Shown here one piece after another: positions 1 to 9,564 of a stretch of DNA of 64,000 bases. Position numbers and translations under genes: made by a program. Source of the stretch: Pistricoccus aurantiacus (lineage in GTDB: Bacteria > Pseudomonadota > Gammaproteobacteria > Pseudomonadales > Halomonadaceae); assembly GCF_042682565.1 (NCBI RefSeq), contig NZ_JBHUIC010000005.1; one strand, given 5' to 3'. The number at the start of each line of letters is the position of its first letter. Positions within the stretch are counted from its first letter, which is position 1. The notes below the pieces were generated by a model. The model saw nothing but the letters and a program-made list of their open reading frames with translations, was not told the DNA's origin and searched no databases.

Positions 1-1389
1 ACGAGCCCGCTTGCCGAAATCGGCGATGCCTTTTTCGATATCGGCGATCTTCATGCTTTCGGTATCGCGCAACACCGGCACAACCAGGCCTCGGGGTGTG
101 GAAACCGCGACGCCGATATCCTGATAGCCATGATAGACGATGTCGGTGCCATCGATGGAGGCGTTGACATCCGGGAAGCGCTTGAGCGCCTCGCTTGCCG
201 CCTTGATGAAGAAACCCATGAAGCCAAGCTTGATATCGTGGGTCTTCAGGAAAGTATCCTTGTACTGGCTGCGCATCGCCATCACCGCACCCATGTCCAC
301 CTCGTTGTAGGTGGTCAGCATGGCGGCGGTCTGCTGCGCCTGAACCAGACGCTTGGCGATGGTCTGACGCAGGCGGCTCATTGGCACGCGCTTTTCCGGA
401 CGCTCGCCTTCCAGAGACGGTGCGGCCTCCGCTGCCTTGGCGACGGTCGAACTTGTTTCCTGACCCGATGCCTTCGCATCGGCCTGCTTGCCGGAAGCCT
501 TTTGATCGGACTTGGCCTTGGAAGCGCCCTTCTTGGCACTACCGGAATCGATGGCTTTTTGCACGTCTTCCTTGAGCACCCGGCCGCCCTTGCCGGTGCC
601 TTTTATCTTGCTGGCATCCAGGTCATGTTCCGCCACCAGCTTGCGCGCAGAAGGCGCCAGGATCTGGTCGCCCACCTTCTCGTCGTCGGCCTGTTCGTCG
701 TCTTGCTCACTCTGTTGGGAGGCCACGTCGTCTTCACTGTCAGACGATGCATCACCGCCGCCTTCGCCTTCGGCGAAAACAGCCAGCACCTGCTCGGACT
801 CCACGGTATCGCCTTCCTCGACCTTGATTTCCGCCAGGGCGCCATCCGCCGGCGCGACAACTTCCAGCACCACCTTGTCGGTCTCGATTTCCGCCAGCAC
901 CTCGTCACGCTCGACGGCTTCGCCCACCTGCTTCTGCCAGCTCGACACGGTGCCTTCCTGGATCGATTCCGGGAAAGAGGGCGCCTTGACATCGTGTTGC
1001 TTGCCTGAGGCCTTCGTATCTTTATTCTTCTTGGCGGGTTTGGATTCTTTATCTTTCTTGGCGTCCTCATCGCCATCGGAATCATCGGCTTCCTTGGATG
1101 CTGATTCCTGTTCCTGGCTGGATTCGTCATCATCGGAGTCACTGGCTTCATCCGCTTCCCCTAGCAGCCCCAAGACCTGCTCGGATTGAACCGTATCACC
1201 TTCCTCGACACGAATTTCACTCAAGGTGCCGGCTTCCGGCGCCACCACTTCCAGCACGACCTTATCGGTCTCGATCTCGACGAGCAGCTCATCGCGCTCG
1301 ACGCTATCGCCGGTCTGCTTGTGCCAGGTCGCCACACTGCCTTCCGCGACGGACTCTGGAAAACTCGGCGCTTTGATTTCGGTAGACAT
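1..1389 (-). CDS. sucB: Dihydrolipoyl succinyltransferase, E2 of 2-oxoglutarate dehydrogenase (3' part missing)
   Basis: E2 core of the 2-oxoglutarate dehydrogenase complex; it moves the succinyl group from E1 to CoA. The frame starts at ATG 1389 and runs open off the left edge, so the C-terminal catalytic region is only partly present. Two lipoyl domains are visible: residues 1-78 with lipoyl-lysine K43 in ETDKVVLEV, and about 134-210 with K172 in the same motif. They are joined by an acidic, Lys-rich linker. A peripheral-subunit-binding domain follows (LAPSARKLVAEH), then the start of the acyltransferase domain (MSRLRQTIAKRL). It lies 80 bp downstream of sucA on the same strand. Two lipoyl domains are unusual for SucB, which usually has one. 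The sucA neighbour makes the 2-oxoglutarate assignment preferable to pyruvate dehydrogenase E2. Confidence 0.95.
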   Translation of the reverse strand, partial: MSTEIKAPSFPESVAEGSVATWHKQTGDSVERDELLVEIETDKVVLEVVAPEAGTLSEIRVEEGDTVQSEQVLGLLGEADEASDSDDDESSQEQESASKEADDSDGDEDAKKDKESKPAKKNKDTKASGKQHDVKAPSFPESIQEGTVSSWQKQVGEAVERDEVLAEIETDKVVLEVVAPADGALAEIKVEEGDTVESEQVLAVFAEGEGGGDASSDSEDDVASQQSEQDDEQADDEKVGDQILAPSARKLVAEHDLDASKIKGTGKGGRVLKEDVQKAIDSGSAKKGASKAKSDQKASGKQADAKASGQETSSTVAKAAEAAPSLEGERPEKRVPMSRLRQTIAKRLVQAQQTAAMLTTYNEVDMGAVMAMRSQYKDTFLKTHDIKLGFMGFFIKAASEALKRFPDVNASIDGTDIVYHGYQDIGVAVSTPRGLVVPVLRDTESMKIADIEKGIADFGKRAR

Positions 1390-1469
1390 ATCGTTTCCCT
1401 TTTCTATATTTCTCGTCCAATGAACGCTCAACCGACAAACGGCATCATTGTGCCCTGCCTTCAATCCCC

Positions 1470-4304
1470 CTAGGCGTTGAAGGCGTCATCCACCAGTTGG
1501 CGCTGCTGCTCGGTATGTACGGACATGTAGCCCGCAGCCGGCGCCGCGGAGGCAGGACGGCCGGCGAACTTGAGTTCGCGCCCCATGCCATTCTTGAGCA
1601 TATCCGCCACCACGCGCATATGATGCTGACTCTGATACCAGGCGCCTTGGTTGAGCGGCTCCTCTTGACACCACACCACTTGCTCCAGGTTGGTGTACGC
1701 CTTGAGTGCTTCGTACAATTCTTCTTTGGGAAACGGGTAAAGCTGCTCGATACGCACGATGGCGGTATCGTCGCGTTCGTTTTCCGCGCGATAGGCCGCC
1801 AGATCGTAATAGACCTTGCCGGCGCACAGCACCACGCGCTTGACCTTCTCCGCCTCGAGCTTGCCCTGATCCGCCAGCACCATCTGAAAACTACCGTTGG
1901 CCAATTCTTCCAAGGAAGAAACGGCTTCCTTGTGGCGCAAAAGGCTTTTGGGCGACATGACGACTAAGGGCTTGCGCAGCGGACGAATCACCTGACGCCG
2001 CAACAGATGGAAAATCTGCGCCGGCGTGGTAGGCACGCACACCTGCATGTTGTGCTCGGCACAAAGCTGCAGATAGCGCTCGAGCCGTGCAGAGGAGTGC
2101 TCCGGCCCCTGACCTTCGTAGCCATGGGGCAACAGCATGGTCAGACCGCACAGTCGTCCCCACTTGGACTCGCCGGAAGAAATGAACTGGTCGATCACCA
2201 CCTGGGCGCCGTTGGCGAAATCGCCGAACTGGGCCTCCCAGATGACCAGCGCCTTGGGCGTGGTGGTGGCATAGCCGTATTCGAAGGCCAGCACGGCTTC
2301 TTCCGAAAGGAAGGAATCGTGGATTGTGAAGCGCGGCTGGTCCTCGGCAATATGCTCCAAAGGAACGTAGGTACTACCGTCTTTCTGGTTATGCACTACC
2401 GCGTGACGGTGAGAGAAGGTGCCACGGCCGACATCCTGACCGGTGATCCGCACACCATGGCCTTGATCGAGCAGGGTGGCATAGGCCAGGGTTTCCGCGA
2501 AGCCCCAGTTGACCGCCATGCCGCCGGCCTGCATCTTGCGGCGATCCTCGTAGATCTTCGCCACCTGCCGCTGCACCTGGATACCATCGGGAATGGTGCA
2601 CATCCGCGCCGCCAGTTGCTGCATGCGCTTCATGTCGATGGAGGTATCCGCGTCGCCGGTCCACTCATGGCCAAGATAAGGCGTCCAGTTGACGAACAGC
2701 GACGTATTGGGCTCCTTGACCAAGGCATTGGCGACGTGGTTGCCCGCCTGCAGGTCGTCCCGATACTTCTCCATCATCTCCTTGGTATCGTCCTCGGAAA
2801 CCAGGCCCTCCTTCACCAGGCGTCTGGCGTAGATTTCTCGCGAGGACTTATGCTTCTTGATCTTCTCGTACATCATCGGCTGGGTGCCGGAGGGCTCGTC
2901 CGCTTCGTTGTGACCGCGGCGGCGATAGCAGACCAGATCGATGACCACATCGCGCTTGAACTGATGGCGATAATCGACTGCTACCTGAGTGGCATGCAGC
3001 ACCGCGTCCGGATCATCGCCGTTGACGTGAAAGATCGGCGCCTGAATCATCTTGGCGATGTCGGTGCAGTATTCCGTGGAGCGCGTGTCCAGCGGATTGG
3101 AGGTGGTAAAGCCAACCTGATTGTTGATGACGACATGCAGCGTGCCCCCGGTACGATAGGCCCGAGTCTGGGACATCTGCAGGGTTTCCATGACCACACC
3201 CTGACCGGCCATGGAAGCATCACCATGAATACTGATCGGCAGCACCTTGGTGCCATCCGTGTCGTCGCGGCGATCCTGACGCGCGCGTACCGACCCTTCC
3301 ACCACCGGCGCGACAATCTCCAGATGCGACGGGTTGAATGCCAGGGCCAGGTGGACCTCGCCGCCCGGAGTCATGACATTCGAACTGAAGCCCTGGTGAT
3401 ACTTGACGTCGCCAGAGCCTTGCTCGTTGACCTTCTTGCCGTCGAACTCCTCGATCAGCTCCGAAGGGCTCTTGCCGAGAATATTGATCAGCAGATTGAG
3501 GCGACCACGGTGGGCCATGCCGATGACGACTTCCTTGGTACCATAACCGCCGGCTCGCTGGATGACCTCATCCATCATGGGAATGAAGGATTCGCCACCT
3601 TCAAGACCGAAGCGCTTGGTACCCGGATACTTGGAAGCCAGATAGTTCTCGAGACCTTCCGCCGCGGTCAGGCGTTCCAGCACGTGCCTGCGCACTTCCT
3701 TGCTGAACTTCGGCTTGGAGCGAACCGATTCGAAACGCTGCTGCAGCCAGCGTTTCTCGTCGGTATCGACGATATGCATGAATTCGCAGCCGATGGAGCG
3801 ACAGTAAGTCTTTTCCAGAACCTCGACGATTTCCTTGAGCGGCGCGACATCCTTGCCCAGAAACAGCGAGCCGGTCTGGAACGGCGTGTCCAGGTCTGCG
3901 TCGGTCAACTGATGGAAGGATAACTCGAGATCGGGAACCTCGACCCGGGCGCGAAGGTTGAGCGGATCGATATCTGCCTGCTGATGGCCTCGGAAGCGGT
4001 AGGCGTTGATGAGCTGCAGAACCTTGACCTGCTTCTTGTTCTCGCCGCTTGTTTCGACGGTACCGGCGTGCCCGTTGAGTCGACGCTTGCCGAACTGATA
4101 GAACTGATCGCGAATGGGACCCAGGGGGACATCTTGAGCAGGACTACCATCCGTATGAGGAAGTCGATCGAAGTAATTGCGCCACTCATCGGGAACCGCA
4201 TTGGGATCGACAAGATATTGCTCGTATAACGCTTCCACGTAATGGGCATTGCCTCCGCTCATCGGGGAGGTACGCCACATCAACTCCATTGTGCCTTCTT
4301 GCAT
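1470..4304 (-). CDS. sucA: 2-oxoglutarate dehydrogenase E1 component
   Basis: Thiamine-diphosphate E1 of the 2-oxoglutarate dehydrogenase complex, oxidatively decarboxylating 2-oxoglutarate in the TCA cycle. The 944-residue length is normal. The N-terminus (ELMWRTSPMSGGNAHYVEAL) is the E2-binding segment of this family. The ThDP and active-site motifs MAHRGRLNLL (about 258), HGDASMAGQG (about 360) and GTFSHRHAVVH (about 630) are all present. The start at 4304 (MQEGT) matches the family; a second in-frame ATG lies five codons on. It sits between sdhB upstream and sucB downstream, so the TCA genes are likely co-transcribed with a structured 259-bp leader between sdhB and sucA. Confidence 0.97.
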   Translation of the reverse strand: MQEGTMELMWRTSPMSGGNAHYVEALYEQYLVDPNAVPDEWRNYFDRLPHTDGSPAQDVPLGPIRDQFYQFGKRRLNGHAGTVETSGENKKQVKVLQLINAYRFRGHQQADIDPLNLRARVEVPDLELSFHQLTDADLDTPFQTGSLFLGKDVAPLKEIVEVLEKTYCRSIGCEFMHIVDTDEKRWLQQRFESVRSKPKFSKEVRRHVLERLTAAEGLENYLASKYPGTKRFGLEGGESFIPMMDEVIQRAGGYGTKEVVIGMAHRGRLNLLINILGKSPSELIEEFDGKKVNEQGSGDVKYHQGFSSNVMTPGGEVHLALAFNPSHLEIVAPVVEGSVRARQDRRDDTDGTKVLPISIHGDASMAGQGVVMETLQMSQTRAYRTGGTLHVVINNQVGFTTSNPLDTRSTEYCTDIAKMIQAPIFHVNGDDPDAVLHATQVAVDYRHQFKRDVVIDLVCYRRRGHNEADEPSGTQPMMYEKIKKHKSSREIYARRLVKEGLVSEDDTKEMMEKYRDDLQAGNHVANALVKEPNTSLFVNWTPYLGHEWTGDADTSIDMKRMQQLAARMCTIPDGIQVQRQVAKIYEDRRKMQAGGMAVNWGFAETLAYATLLDQGHGVRITGQDVGRGTFSHRHAVVHNQKDGSTYVPLEHIAEDQPRFTIHDSFLSEEAVLAFEYGYATTTPKALVIWEAQFGDFANGAQVVIDQFISSGESKWGRLCGLTMLLPHGYEGQGPEHSSARLERYLQLCAEHNMQVCVPTTPAQIFHLLRRQVIRPLRKPLVVMSPKSLLRHKEAVSSLEELANGSFQMVLADQGKLEAEKVKRVVLCAGKVYYDLAAYRAENERDDTAIVRIEQLYPFPKEELYEALKAYTNLEQVVWCQEEPLNQGAWYQSQHHMRVVADMLKNGMGRELKFAGRPASAAPAAGYMSVHTEQQRQLVDDAFNA

Positions 4305-4563
4305 CTCTCGGTCACCCTACACTGATGGGGTGTGGTTAGCGCCGGATACGGCATCGCCGTAGGCGGCGTTGCTAGTGCCCTGCCGGTAGGGCGATCAACC
4401 TTGGCCGGCTAGCTCCCTCACCGAGCGGCCTCGCCCGGGAGCCTGGGGCATAACTGTCGAAAGCCGGTGGGTCAGCACCGGCTTTCGGCTAAAGGCCGAG
4501 CATGGTGCGGCACGGCGCCACACCTTGCTGATACACGCATGATAACAAGACCCGGCGCGCTAT
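4305..4563 (-). promoter_or_regulatory. Structured sdhB-sucA intergenic leader with three stem-loops
   Basis: No gene is visible in this gap. It holds three inverted repeats: 4458-4487 (12-bp perfect stem, 6-nt loop), 4376-4391 (short GCCCT/AGGGC type stem) and 4340-4368 (13-bp stem with two mismatches, 3-nt loop). None is followed by a T-run on the minus strand, so a simple intrinsic terminator is unlikely. Conserved RNA leaders upstream of sucA are known in other proteobacteria; whether this is related is not decidable here. It may process or attenuate an sdh-suc transcript. Confidence 0.45.
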
Positions 4564-5274
4564 TTAAGTCGCATCCGCCACAAGCATCTCCCGAATCTTG
4601 CCGATGGCTCGAGTGGGATTGAGCCCCTTGGGACACACCGCAACGCAGTTCATGATGCCACGGCAACGAAACACGCTGAATGGATCCTCGAGCCCGGAGA
4701 GACGCTCGTGAGTCGCAGTATCCCTGGAATCCGCGAGGAAACGATAGGCCTGCAGCAAGCCCGCGGGACCCACGAACTTCTCCGGATTCCACCAGAACGA
4801 CGGACAGGATGTGGAACAGCAGGCGCAGAGAATACACTCGTACAATCCGTCCAGCTTGTCGCGCTCTTCCGGCGACTGAAGGCGTTCGATGGCCGGCGGC
4901 GTCGTATCGTTTTGCAAGTATGGCTGAATGCGCTCGTACTGCTTGTAGAAAATGCCCATGTCGATTACCAGATCGCGCACGACCGGCAGGCCCGGCAGGG
5001 GACGCAGCACCAGCTTGTTGCTCTTAACCACCTCGGAAAGCGGTGTCACGCAAGCCAGACCGTTCCTGCCATTCATGCTCATGCCGTCGGAGCCGCACAC
5101 GCCTTCTCGGCAGCTACGTCGAAACGACATGGAGCTATCCTGCTCCTTTATCATCTGCAGGACATTCAGAACCATCAAATCCCGACCCTGTGTATCCACC
5201 TGGAAATCCTGCATGTAGGGCGCGGAATCGGTTTCCGGATTGTAGCGATAAACGGATACCTGAAGCATAGACAT
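4564..5274 (-). CDS. sdhB: Succinate dehydrogenase iron-sulfur subunit
   Basis: Iron-sulfur subunit of complex II, carrying electrons from SdhA flavin to the membrane quinone site. The 236 residues are the usual length. The cluster ligands are visible in order: SCREGVCGSDG for [2Fe-2S], CILCACCSTSCPS for [4Fe-4S] and CRGIMNCVAVCPKG for the [3Fe-4S] region. The start at ATG 5274 was chosen because AGGAGG lies just upstream (minus strand, about 5280); the longer open frame to 5361 would overlap sdhA and has no family similarity. It follows sdhA with a 25-bp gap. Confidence 0.97.
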   Translation of the reverse strand: MSMLQVSVYRYNPETDSAPYMQDFQVDTQGRDLMVLNVLQMIKEQDSSMSFRRSCREGVCGSDGMSMNGRNGLACVTPLSEVVKSNKLVLRPLPGLPVVRDLVIDMGIFYKQYERIQPYLQNDTTPPAIERLQSPEERDKLDGLYECILCACCSTSCPSFWWNPEKFVGPAGLLQAYRFLADSRDTATHERLSGLEDPFSVFRCRGIMNCVAVCPKGLNPTRAIGKIREMLVADAT

Positions 5275-5299
5275 ATAGCCCTCCTGATAGGTAAGGATT

Positions 5300-7072
5300 T
5301 TAGTAGGTGCGAATCTTCGGCTCGAAGGTATCGACAGTCTTGGGCGAGAAATTGACGTCACGCTTGCCCAGCTTTTTCTCCGCCGGGAAATACAGCGAGT
5401 GCTTCAACCAGTTGACGTCGTCACGATCCGGATAGTCATAACGCGAGTGCGCGCCACGGCTTTCCTTGCGCTCCAGCGCGGAGATGGCGGTAGCCTCCGC
5501 CACTTCCATCAGGTTGTCTAGCTCCATTGCCTCAACCCGCGCGGTATTGAAGGTATTGGACTTATCATCCAGGTAGCCGTTGGCGATACGCTCACGCAGT
5601 TCGGCGAGCTTCTTGACGCCGTCCTGCATGTTCTCTTCCTTACGGAAGACGCCGAAGTCGTTCTGCATGATGTCCTGCAGGGTGGCCTTGAGTTCCGGCA
5701 CGGACTCCCCGCTGTCGGATTCGTTCCAGCGGGTCATGCGCTTCATGGAAGCTTCGATATCGGATTCCGAGGCGTCCTGATAATCGATACCCTCACTGAG
5801 CGCGCCTTCGATGAACATACCCGCGGCGCGTCCGAATACCACCAGATCGAGCAGTGAGTTGCCGCCCAGGCGATTGGCGCCGTGCACGGAGACACAGGCC
5901 ACTTCGCCACAGGCATACAGGCCGTTGATGATCTTGTCATTGCCTTTTTCGTCTTGGAGCAGTGCCTGGCCATGCACGTTGGTAGGAATGCCACCCATCA
6001 TGTAATGACAGGTCGGCACAACTGGAATGGGATCCTTGGCCGGGTCCACATGAGCAAAGGTCTTGGAAAGTTCGACGATACCCGGCAGGCGCTTGCCCAG
6101 CACTTCCTCGCCCAGATGGTCGAGCTTCAAGAAGACGTGGTCGTTCTTCTCGCCGCCGCCACGACCCTCGAGAACTTCCATGACCATGGAGCGAGCCACT
6201 ACATCGCGGCTGGCCAGATCCTTGGCGTTAGGCGCATAGCGTTCCATGAAACGCTCGCCGTCCTTGTTGATCAGGTAGCCGCCTTCACCACGACAGCCTT
6301 CGGTGACCAGCGTACCCGCACCGTAGATCCCGGTGGGATGGAACTGCCACATCTCCATGTCCTGCATGGGGAAGCCGGCGCGCAGCGCCATCCCGATACC
6401 GTCACCGGTATTGATCAAGGCATTGGTGGTGGAAGCAAAGATACGCCCCGCGCCGCCGGTCGCGAGTACCGTGGCCTTGGACTTGATATGCACGACCTCG
6501 CCGGTTTCGATGCACATGGCGATACAGCCCACTACATCGCCCTTGCCATTCTTGACCAGATCCACTGCGTACCATTCGTTGAGAAAGGTCGTGTTGTTCT
6601 TCAGGTTGTTCTGGTAAAGCGTATGCAAAAGCGCGTGGCCGGTACGATCCGCCGCGGCGCAGGTACGCGCCGCCTGTCCGCCCTCACCATAATTCTTCGA
6701 CTGGCCGCCGAAAGGACGCTGGTAGATACGCCCATTATCGAAACGCGAGAACGGCAGGCCCATATGTTCGAGTTCGAATACCGCCTTGGGGCCCTCGGAG
6801 CACAGGTATTCACAGGCGTCCTGGTCGGCGATGTAGTCGCTACCCTTCACCGTATCGTACATGTGCCAGCGCCAGTCGTCATTGGGATCCGCGGAAGCGA
6901 TGGCGCAGGTGATTCCACCCTGGGCGGAAACCGTATGGGAGCGAGTCGGAAAGACCTTGGACAGCACGGCAGTATTCTTGCCGGACTTGGCCAGTTCCAA
7001 CCCGGCGCGCAGACCTGCCCCGCCGCCACCGATAATGATGGCATCGAATGTCATGTTTCTTAGTTTTGACAT
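5300..7072 (-). CDS. sdhA: Succinate dehydrogenase flavoprotein subunit
   Basis: Catalytic flavoprotein of complex II, oxidising succinate to fumarate. The FAD-binding dinucleotide motif IIIGGGGAGLRAGLELA opens the protein. SHTVSAQGGI contains the histidine that carries covalent FAD in this family. HPTGIYGAGTLVTEGCRGEG is the substrate-site and capping-domain signature. The length of 590 residues is normal. GGGAG upstream of ATG 7072 supports this start; another in-frame ATG lies six codons downstream. The gap to sdhD is 3 bp. Confidence 0.98.
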   Translation of the reverse strand: MSKLRNMTFDAIIIGGGGAGLRAGLELAKSGKNTAVLSKVFPTRSHTVSAQGGITCAIASADPNDDWRWHMYDTVKGSDYIADQDACEYLCSEGPKAVFELEHMGLPFSRFDNGRIYQRPFGGQSKNYGEGGQAARTCAAADRTGHALLHTLYQNNLKNNTTFLNEWYAVDLVKNGKGDVVGCIAMCIETGEVVHIKSKATVLATGGAGRIFASTTNALINTGDGIGMALRAGFPMQDMEMWQFHPTGIYGAGTLVTEGCRGEGGYLINKDGERFMERYAPNAKDLASRDVVARSMVMEVLEGRGGGEKNDHVFLKLDHLGEEVLGKRLPGIVELSKTFAHVDPAKDPIPVVPTCHYMMGGIPTNVHGQALLQDEKGNDKIINGLYACGEVACVSVHGANRLGGNSLLDLVVFGRAAGMFIEGALSEGIDYQDASESDIEASMKRMTRWNESDSGESVPELKATLQDIMQNDFGVFRKEENMQDGVKKLAELRERIANGYLDDKSNTFNTARVEAMELDNLMEVAEATAISALERKESRGAHSRYDYPDRDDVNWLKHSLYFPAEKKLGKRDVNFSPKTVDTFEPKIRTY

Positions 7073-7075
7073 GTA

Positions 7076-7423
7076 TCAGGCTCCCCACAGGACTTGAATG
7101 CCCCACACCAGAAAAACGAAAATCGCGAGAATGATCACTGCTTGCACGGCAACCCGTATTCCTGTGGCATGCAGATAGTCGGTGCAGACCGTCCACATCC
7201 CTACCCAGGCATGCGCCGCCAGGGAAATGAACGCCAGCAGCGAGAAGAGGCGCATCCAGAGCTGAGAAAACAAGCCGTTCCAGGTGAAGTAATCGAGATT
7301 CGGATGAAGCAGCAGATATCCCACCATGAACAGGGTATAGAGGGCGAGCACTACCGCTGAGACCCGCTGGATCAGCCAATCGGAGACGCCGCTGCGACTG
7401 AAGTTAGTGACGTTGGTTACCAT
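7076..7423 (-). CDS. sdhD: Succinate dehydrogenase membrane anchor subunit
   Basis: Small membrane anchor of complex II, 115 residues with three hydrophobic segments (about 22-42, 58-78 and 90-112). The motif AAHAWVGMWTVCTDYL in the second segment carries the histidine expected to ligate heme b. Its first codons overlap the end of sdhC by 7 bp, and it is followed at once by sdhA, the standard sdhCDAB order. Confidence 0.94.
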   Translation of the reverse strand: MVTNVTNFSRSGVSDWLIQRVSAVVLALYTLFMVGYLLLHPNLDYFTWNGLFSQLWMRLFSLLAFISLAAHAWVGMWTVCTDYLHATGIRVAVQAVIILAIFVFLVWGIQVLWGA

Positions 7424-7794
7424 ACCCAGACTCCTGCCAGAATCACCAGTACCGCGCTGACTACCACGGTAATCTGTGACTTGCGAACACCGCCCTCGAG
7501 GGTTACGCCGATATCCGCGTCCATGATCAGATGCTTGATTCCTGCCACGAAATGATACGCCAGAGCGGATAGAAGTCCCCAGGCGATCAACTTGGCCAGG
7601 AGATTGCCTTCCAGCGTTTCTCTGACCGAATCGAAACCTTCCGGTGAGGACAGCGAAGCATCCAACGCCCAGAAAACGAAAATGAGGCCAATGAAGAGAA
7701 GTACGCCGGTGACACGATGAACAATCGACGTCACGGCAGGGAGAGGAAAGTGTATGGTGGAAAGGTCGAGATTTACGGGTCGTTTGCTATTCAC
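7417..7794 (-). CDS. sdhC: Succinate dehydrogenase cytochrome b556 subunit
   Basis: Cytochrome b556 anchor of complex II, 125 residues with three membrane segments. The N-terminal RPVNLDLSTIHFPLPAVTSI followed by HRVTG is the family signature near the quinone site. The histidine in AYHFVAGIKHLIMD is the likely heme ligand. It is the first gene of the minus-strand sdhCDAB-sucAB series and is divergent from gltA; a good promoter lies about 130 bp upstream. Confidence 0.95.
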   Translation of the reverse strand: MNSKRPVNLDLSTIHFPLPAVTSIVHRVTGVLLFIGLIFVFWALDASLSSPEGFDSVRETLEGNLLAKLIAWGLLSALAYHFVAGIKHLIMDADIGVTLEGGVRKSQITVVVSAVLVILAGVWVW

Positions 7795-7925
7795 GGCTTG
7801 TTACACACTCTCTTGGCCCACTGCTGGATCATGAAAACAGGCCCAGGCGGGCGGTGGTTTTTGGGAAAGGCTTGTCCGTTTGCCAAATCGGTACAACCCC
7901 TGTTCCAGCCAGTCGCGCGCTAACT

Positions 7926-7954
7926 ATTATAAGGACTTGCCCAGGTCATGACAA
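7926..7954 (-). promoter_or_regulatory. Predicted sigma70 promoter of sdhCDAB
   Basis: On the minus strand a TTGTCA -35 (7949-7954) and a perfect TATAAT -10 (7926-7931) are separated by 17 bp. They lie about 130 bp upstream of the sdhC ATG, which leaves a 5' untranslated region of roughly 120 bases. No gene occurs in the 400-bp sdhC-gltA gap. Confidence 0.65.
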
Positions 7955-8092
7955 ACGCGAGTCAGCCCCAATAGACCAAATGATATAGCGGTCGAACGGT
8001 ATTGGCGCGTAGAATGATGCTGTGCAACAATTCCTTTACAACATCAATCAGTAGAGCTATCTCTTGTACACCATCATGGACGAATCGTTCAA

Positions 8093-8120
8093 TTGACAAT
8101 CGTTGGTGCACTTATATAGT
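8093..8120 (+). promoter_or_regulatory. Predicted sigma70 promoter of gltA
   Basis: A perfect TTGACA -35 (8093-8098) and TATAGT -10 (8115-8120) are 16 bp apart on the plus strand, about 75 bp before the gltA ATG. The rest of the sdhC-gltA gap is fairly AT-rich and holds no gene. Confidence 0.65.
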
Positions 8121-8194
8121 GAGCGCCCATCCAGGCATGACCAAACGAGACGGCAATCTATCGTTTGAACCGATCCATAGCAAAGGAGGCCACC

Positions 8195-9481
8195 ATGGCT
8201 GACAGGAAAGCGCAACTCTCCATTGATGGAGTTGACCAGGTCCTAGAACTCCCGATCTACTCCGGCACTGTTGGTCCCGATGTCATCGATGTGCGTGAAT
8301 TGGCCAATCAGGGTATTTTCACCTATGACCCCGGCTTCAAGGCCACCGCCTCCTGCGAATCCGCCATCACCTATATCGATGGTGAACAGGGTGTGCTGCT
8401 GCATCGCGGCTACCCTATCGACCAGCTGGCCAAGGAATCCAACTTCATCGAGCTCTGTTACGCTCTGTGGTATGGCGAACTGCCCAATGACGAGCAGTAC
8501 GAGAGCTTCAAGACCAATATCAGCAAGCACACCATGGTGCACGAGCAGATCGTCAATTTCTTCCGCGGATTCCGCCGCGATGCGCACCCCATGGCGATCA
8601 TGTGTGGTCTGGTGGGCGGCCTGGGCGCCTTCTACCACGACAATCTGGATATCACCGATCCGGAAGAGCGGCGCATCAGCGCGGTACGCCTGATCGCCAA
8701 GATGCCGACACTGGCAGCCATGTGCCACAAGTACAGCGTCGGCCAGCCGTTCAACTATCCGCGCAACAACCTGGATTATGCTGAAAACTTCCTTTACATG
8801 ATGTTCAGCACGCCTTGTGAGGATTACAAGGTCAACCCGGTATTCGCCGAGGCGATGGACCGGATCTTCATGCTGCACGCGGATCACGAGCAGAATGCTT
8901 CAACCTCGACGGTTCGCCTGGCAGGCTCTACCGGCGCCAATCCTTTTGCCTGCATCAGTGCCGGTATCGCCGCCCTATGGGGACCTGCTCATGGCGGCGC
9001 CAACGAAGCGGTGCTTGCTACCCTGGATGAAATTGGTGACGATTCCGAGGAAAACATTCAGCGCTACATTGAAAAGGCCAAGGACAAGGACGATCCTTTC
9101 CGCCTGATGGGCTTCGGCCACCGGGTCTACAAGAACTTCGACCCTCGCGCCAAGGTGATGAAGGAAACCTGCGACGAGGTGCTGGCGGAGATCGGTCAAT
9201 CCGATAACCCGCGGCTGAAGATCGCCAAACGGCTGGAGCAGATCGCGCTGGAAGACGAGTACTTCATCGAGCGCAAGCTCTATCCCAACGTGGACTTCTA
9301 TTCCGGTATCGTGCTCAGCGCCATCGGCATCCCCACCAACATGTTCACGGTGGTCTTTGCCGTCGCCCGCACCATCGGCTGGATCTCCCATTGGAACGAG
9401 ATGCTCAGCAACGACTTCAGCATCGGCCGCCCGCGCCAGCTCTACGTGGGTTACGACAAGCGCGACTATCCGAGCAAGTGA
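8195..9481 (+). CDS. gltA: Citrate synthase
   Basis: Type II (proteobacterial) citrate synthase, condensing acetyl-CoA with oxaloacetate. The 428 residues are the standard length. The catalytic segments are present: HADHEQNASTSTVR (catalytic His), GFGHRVYKNFDPRA (second catalytic His) and YPNVDFYSGI (catalytic Asp). ATG 8195 is preceded by AAGGAGG, a near-perfect ribosome binding site; an upstream in-frame TTG has none. It is transcribed away from sdhC, so both TCA units can be controlled from one shared region. Confidence 0.98.
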   Translation: MADRKAQLSIDGVDQVLELPIYSGTVGPDVIDVRELANQGIFTYDPGFKATASCESAITYIDGEQGVLLHRGYPIDQLAKESNFIELCYALWYGELPNDEQYESFKTNISKHTMVHEQIVNFFRGFRRDAHPMAIMCGLVGGLGAFYHDNLDITDPEERRISAVRLIAKMPTLAAMCHKYSVGQPFNYPRNNLDYAENFLYMMFSTPCEDYKVNPVFAEAMDRIFMLHADHEQNASTSTVRLAGSTGANPFACISAGIAALWGPAHGGANEAVLATLDEIGDDSEENIQRYIEKAKDKDDPFRLMGFGHRVYKNFDPRAKVMKETCDEVLAEIGQSDNPRLKIAKRLEQIALEDEYFIERKLYPNVDFYSGIVLSAIGIPTNMFTVVFAVARTIGWISHWNEMLSNDFSIGRPRQLYVGYDKRDYPSK

Positions 9482-9564
9482 ACCCGCTGGAAAGCACCTG
9501 ACGAGGACGAAGCTCGGACCTCAGCGTATTCGGTAACAACTTCGTCCTGTAATCGTGATGAACC

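Noticed and set aside
2007..3923. A 638-codon plus-strand open frame inside sucA
   Set aside because: It is the antisense of a well-conserved gene in GC-rich DNA; no family motif or ribosome site supports it.
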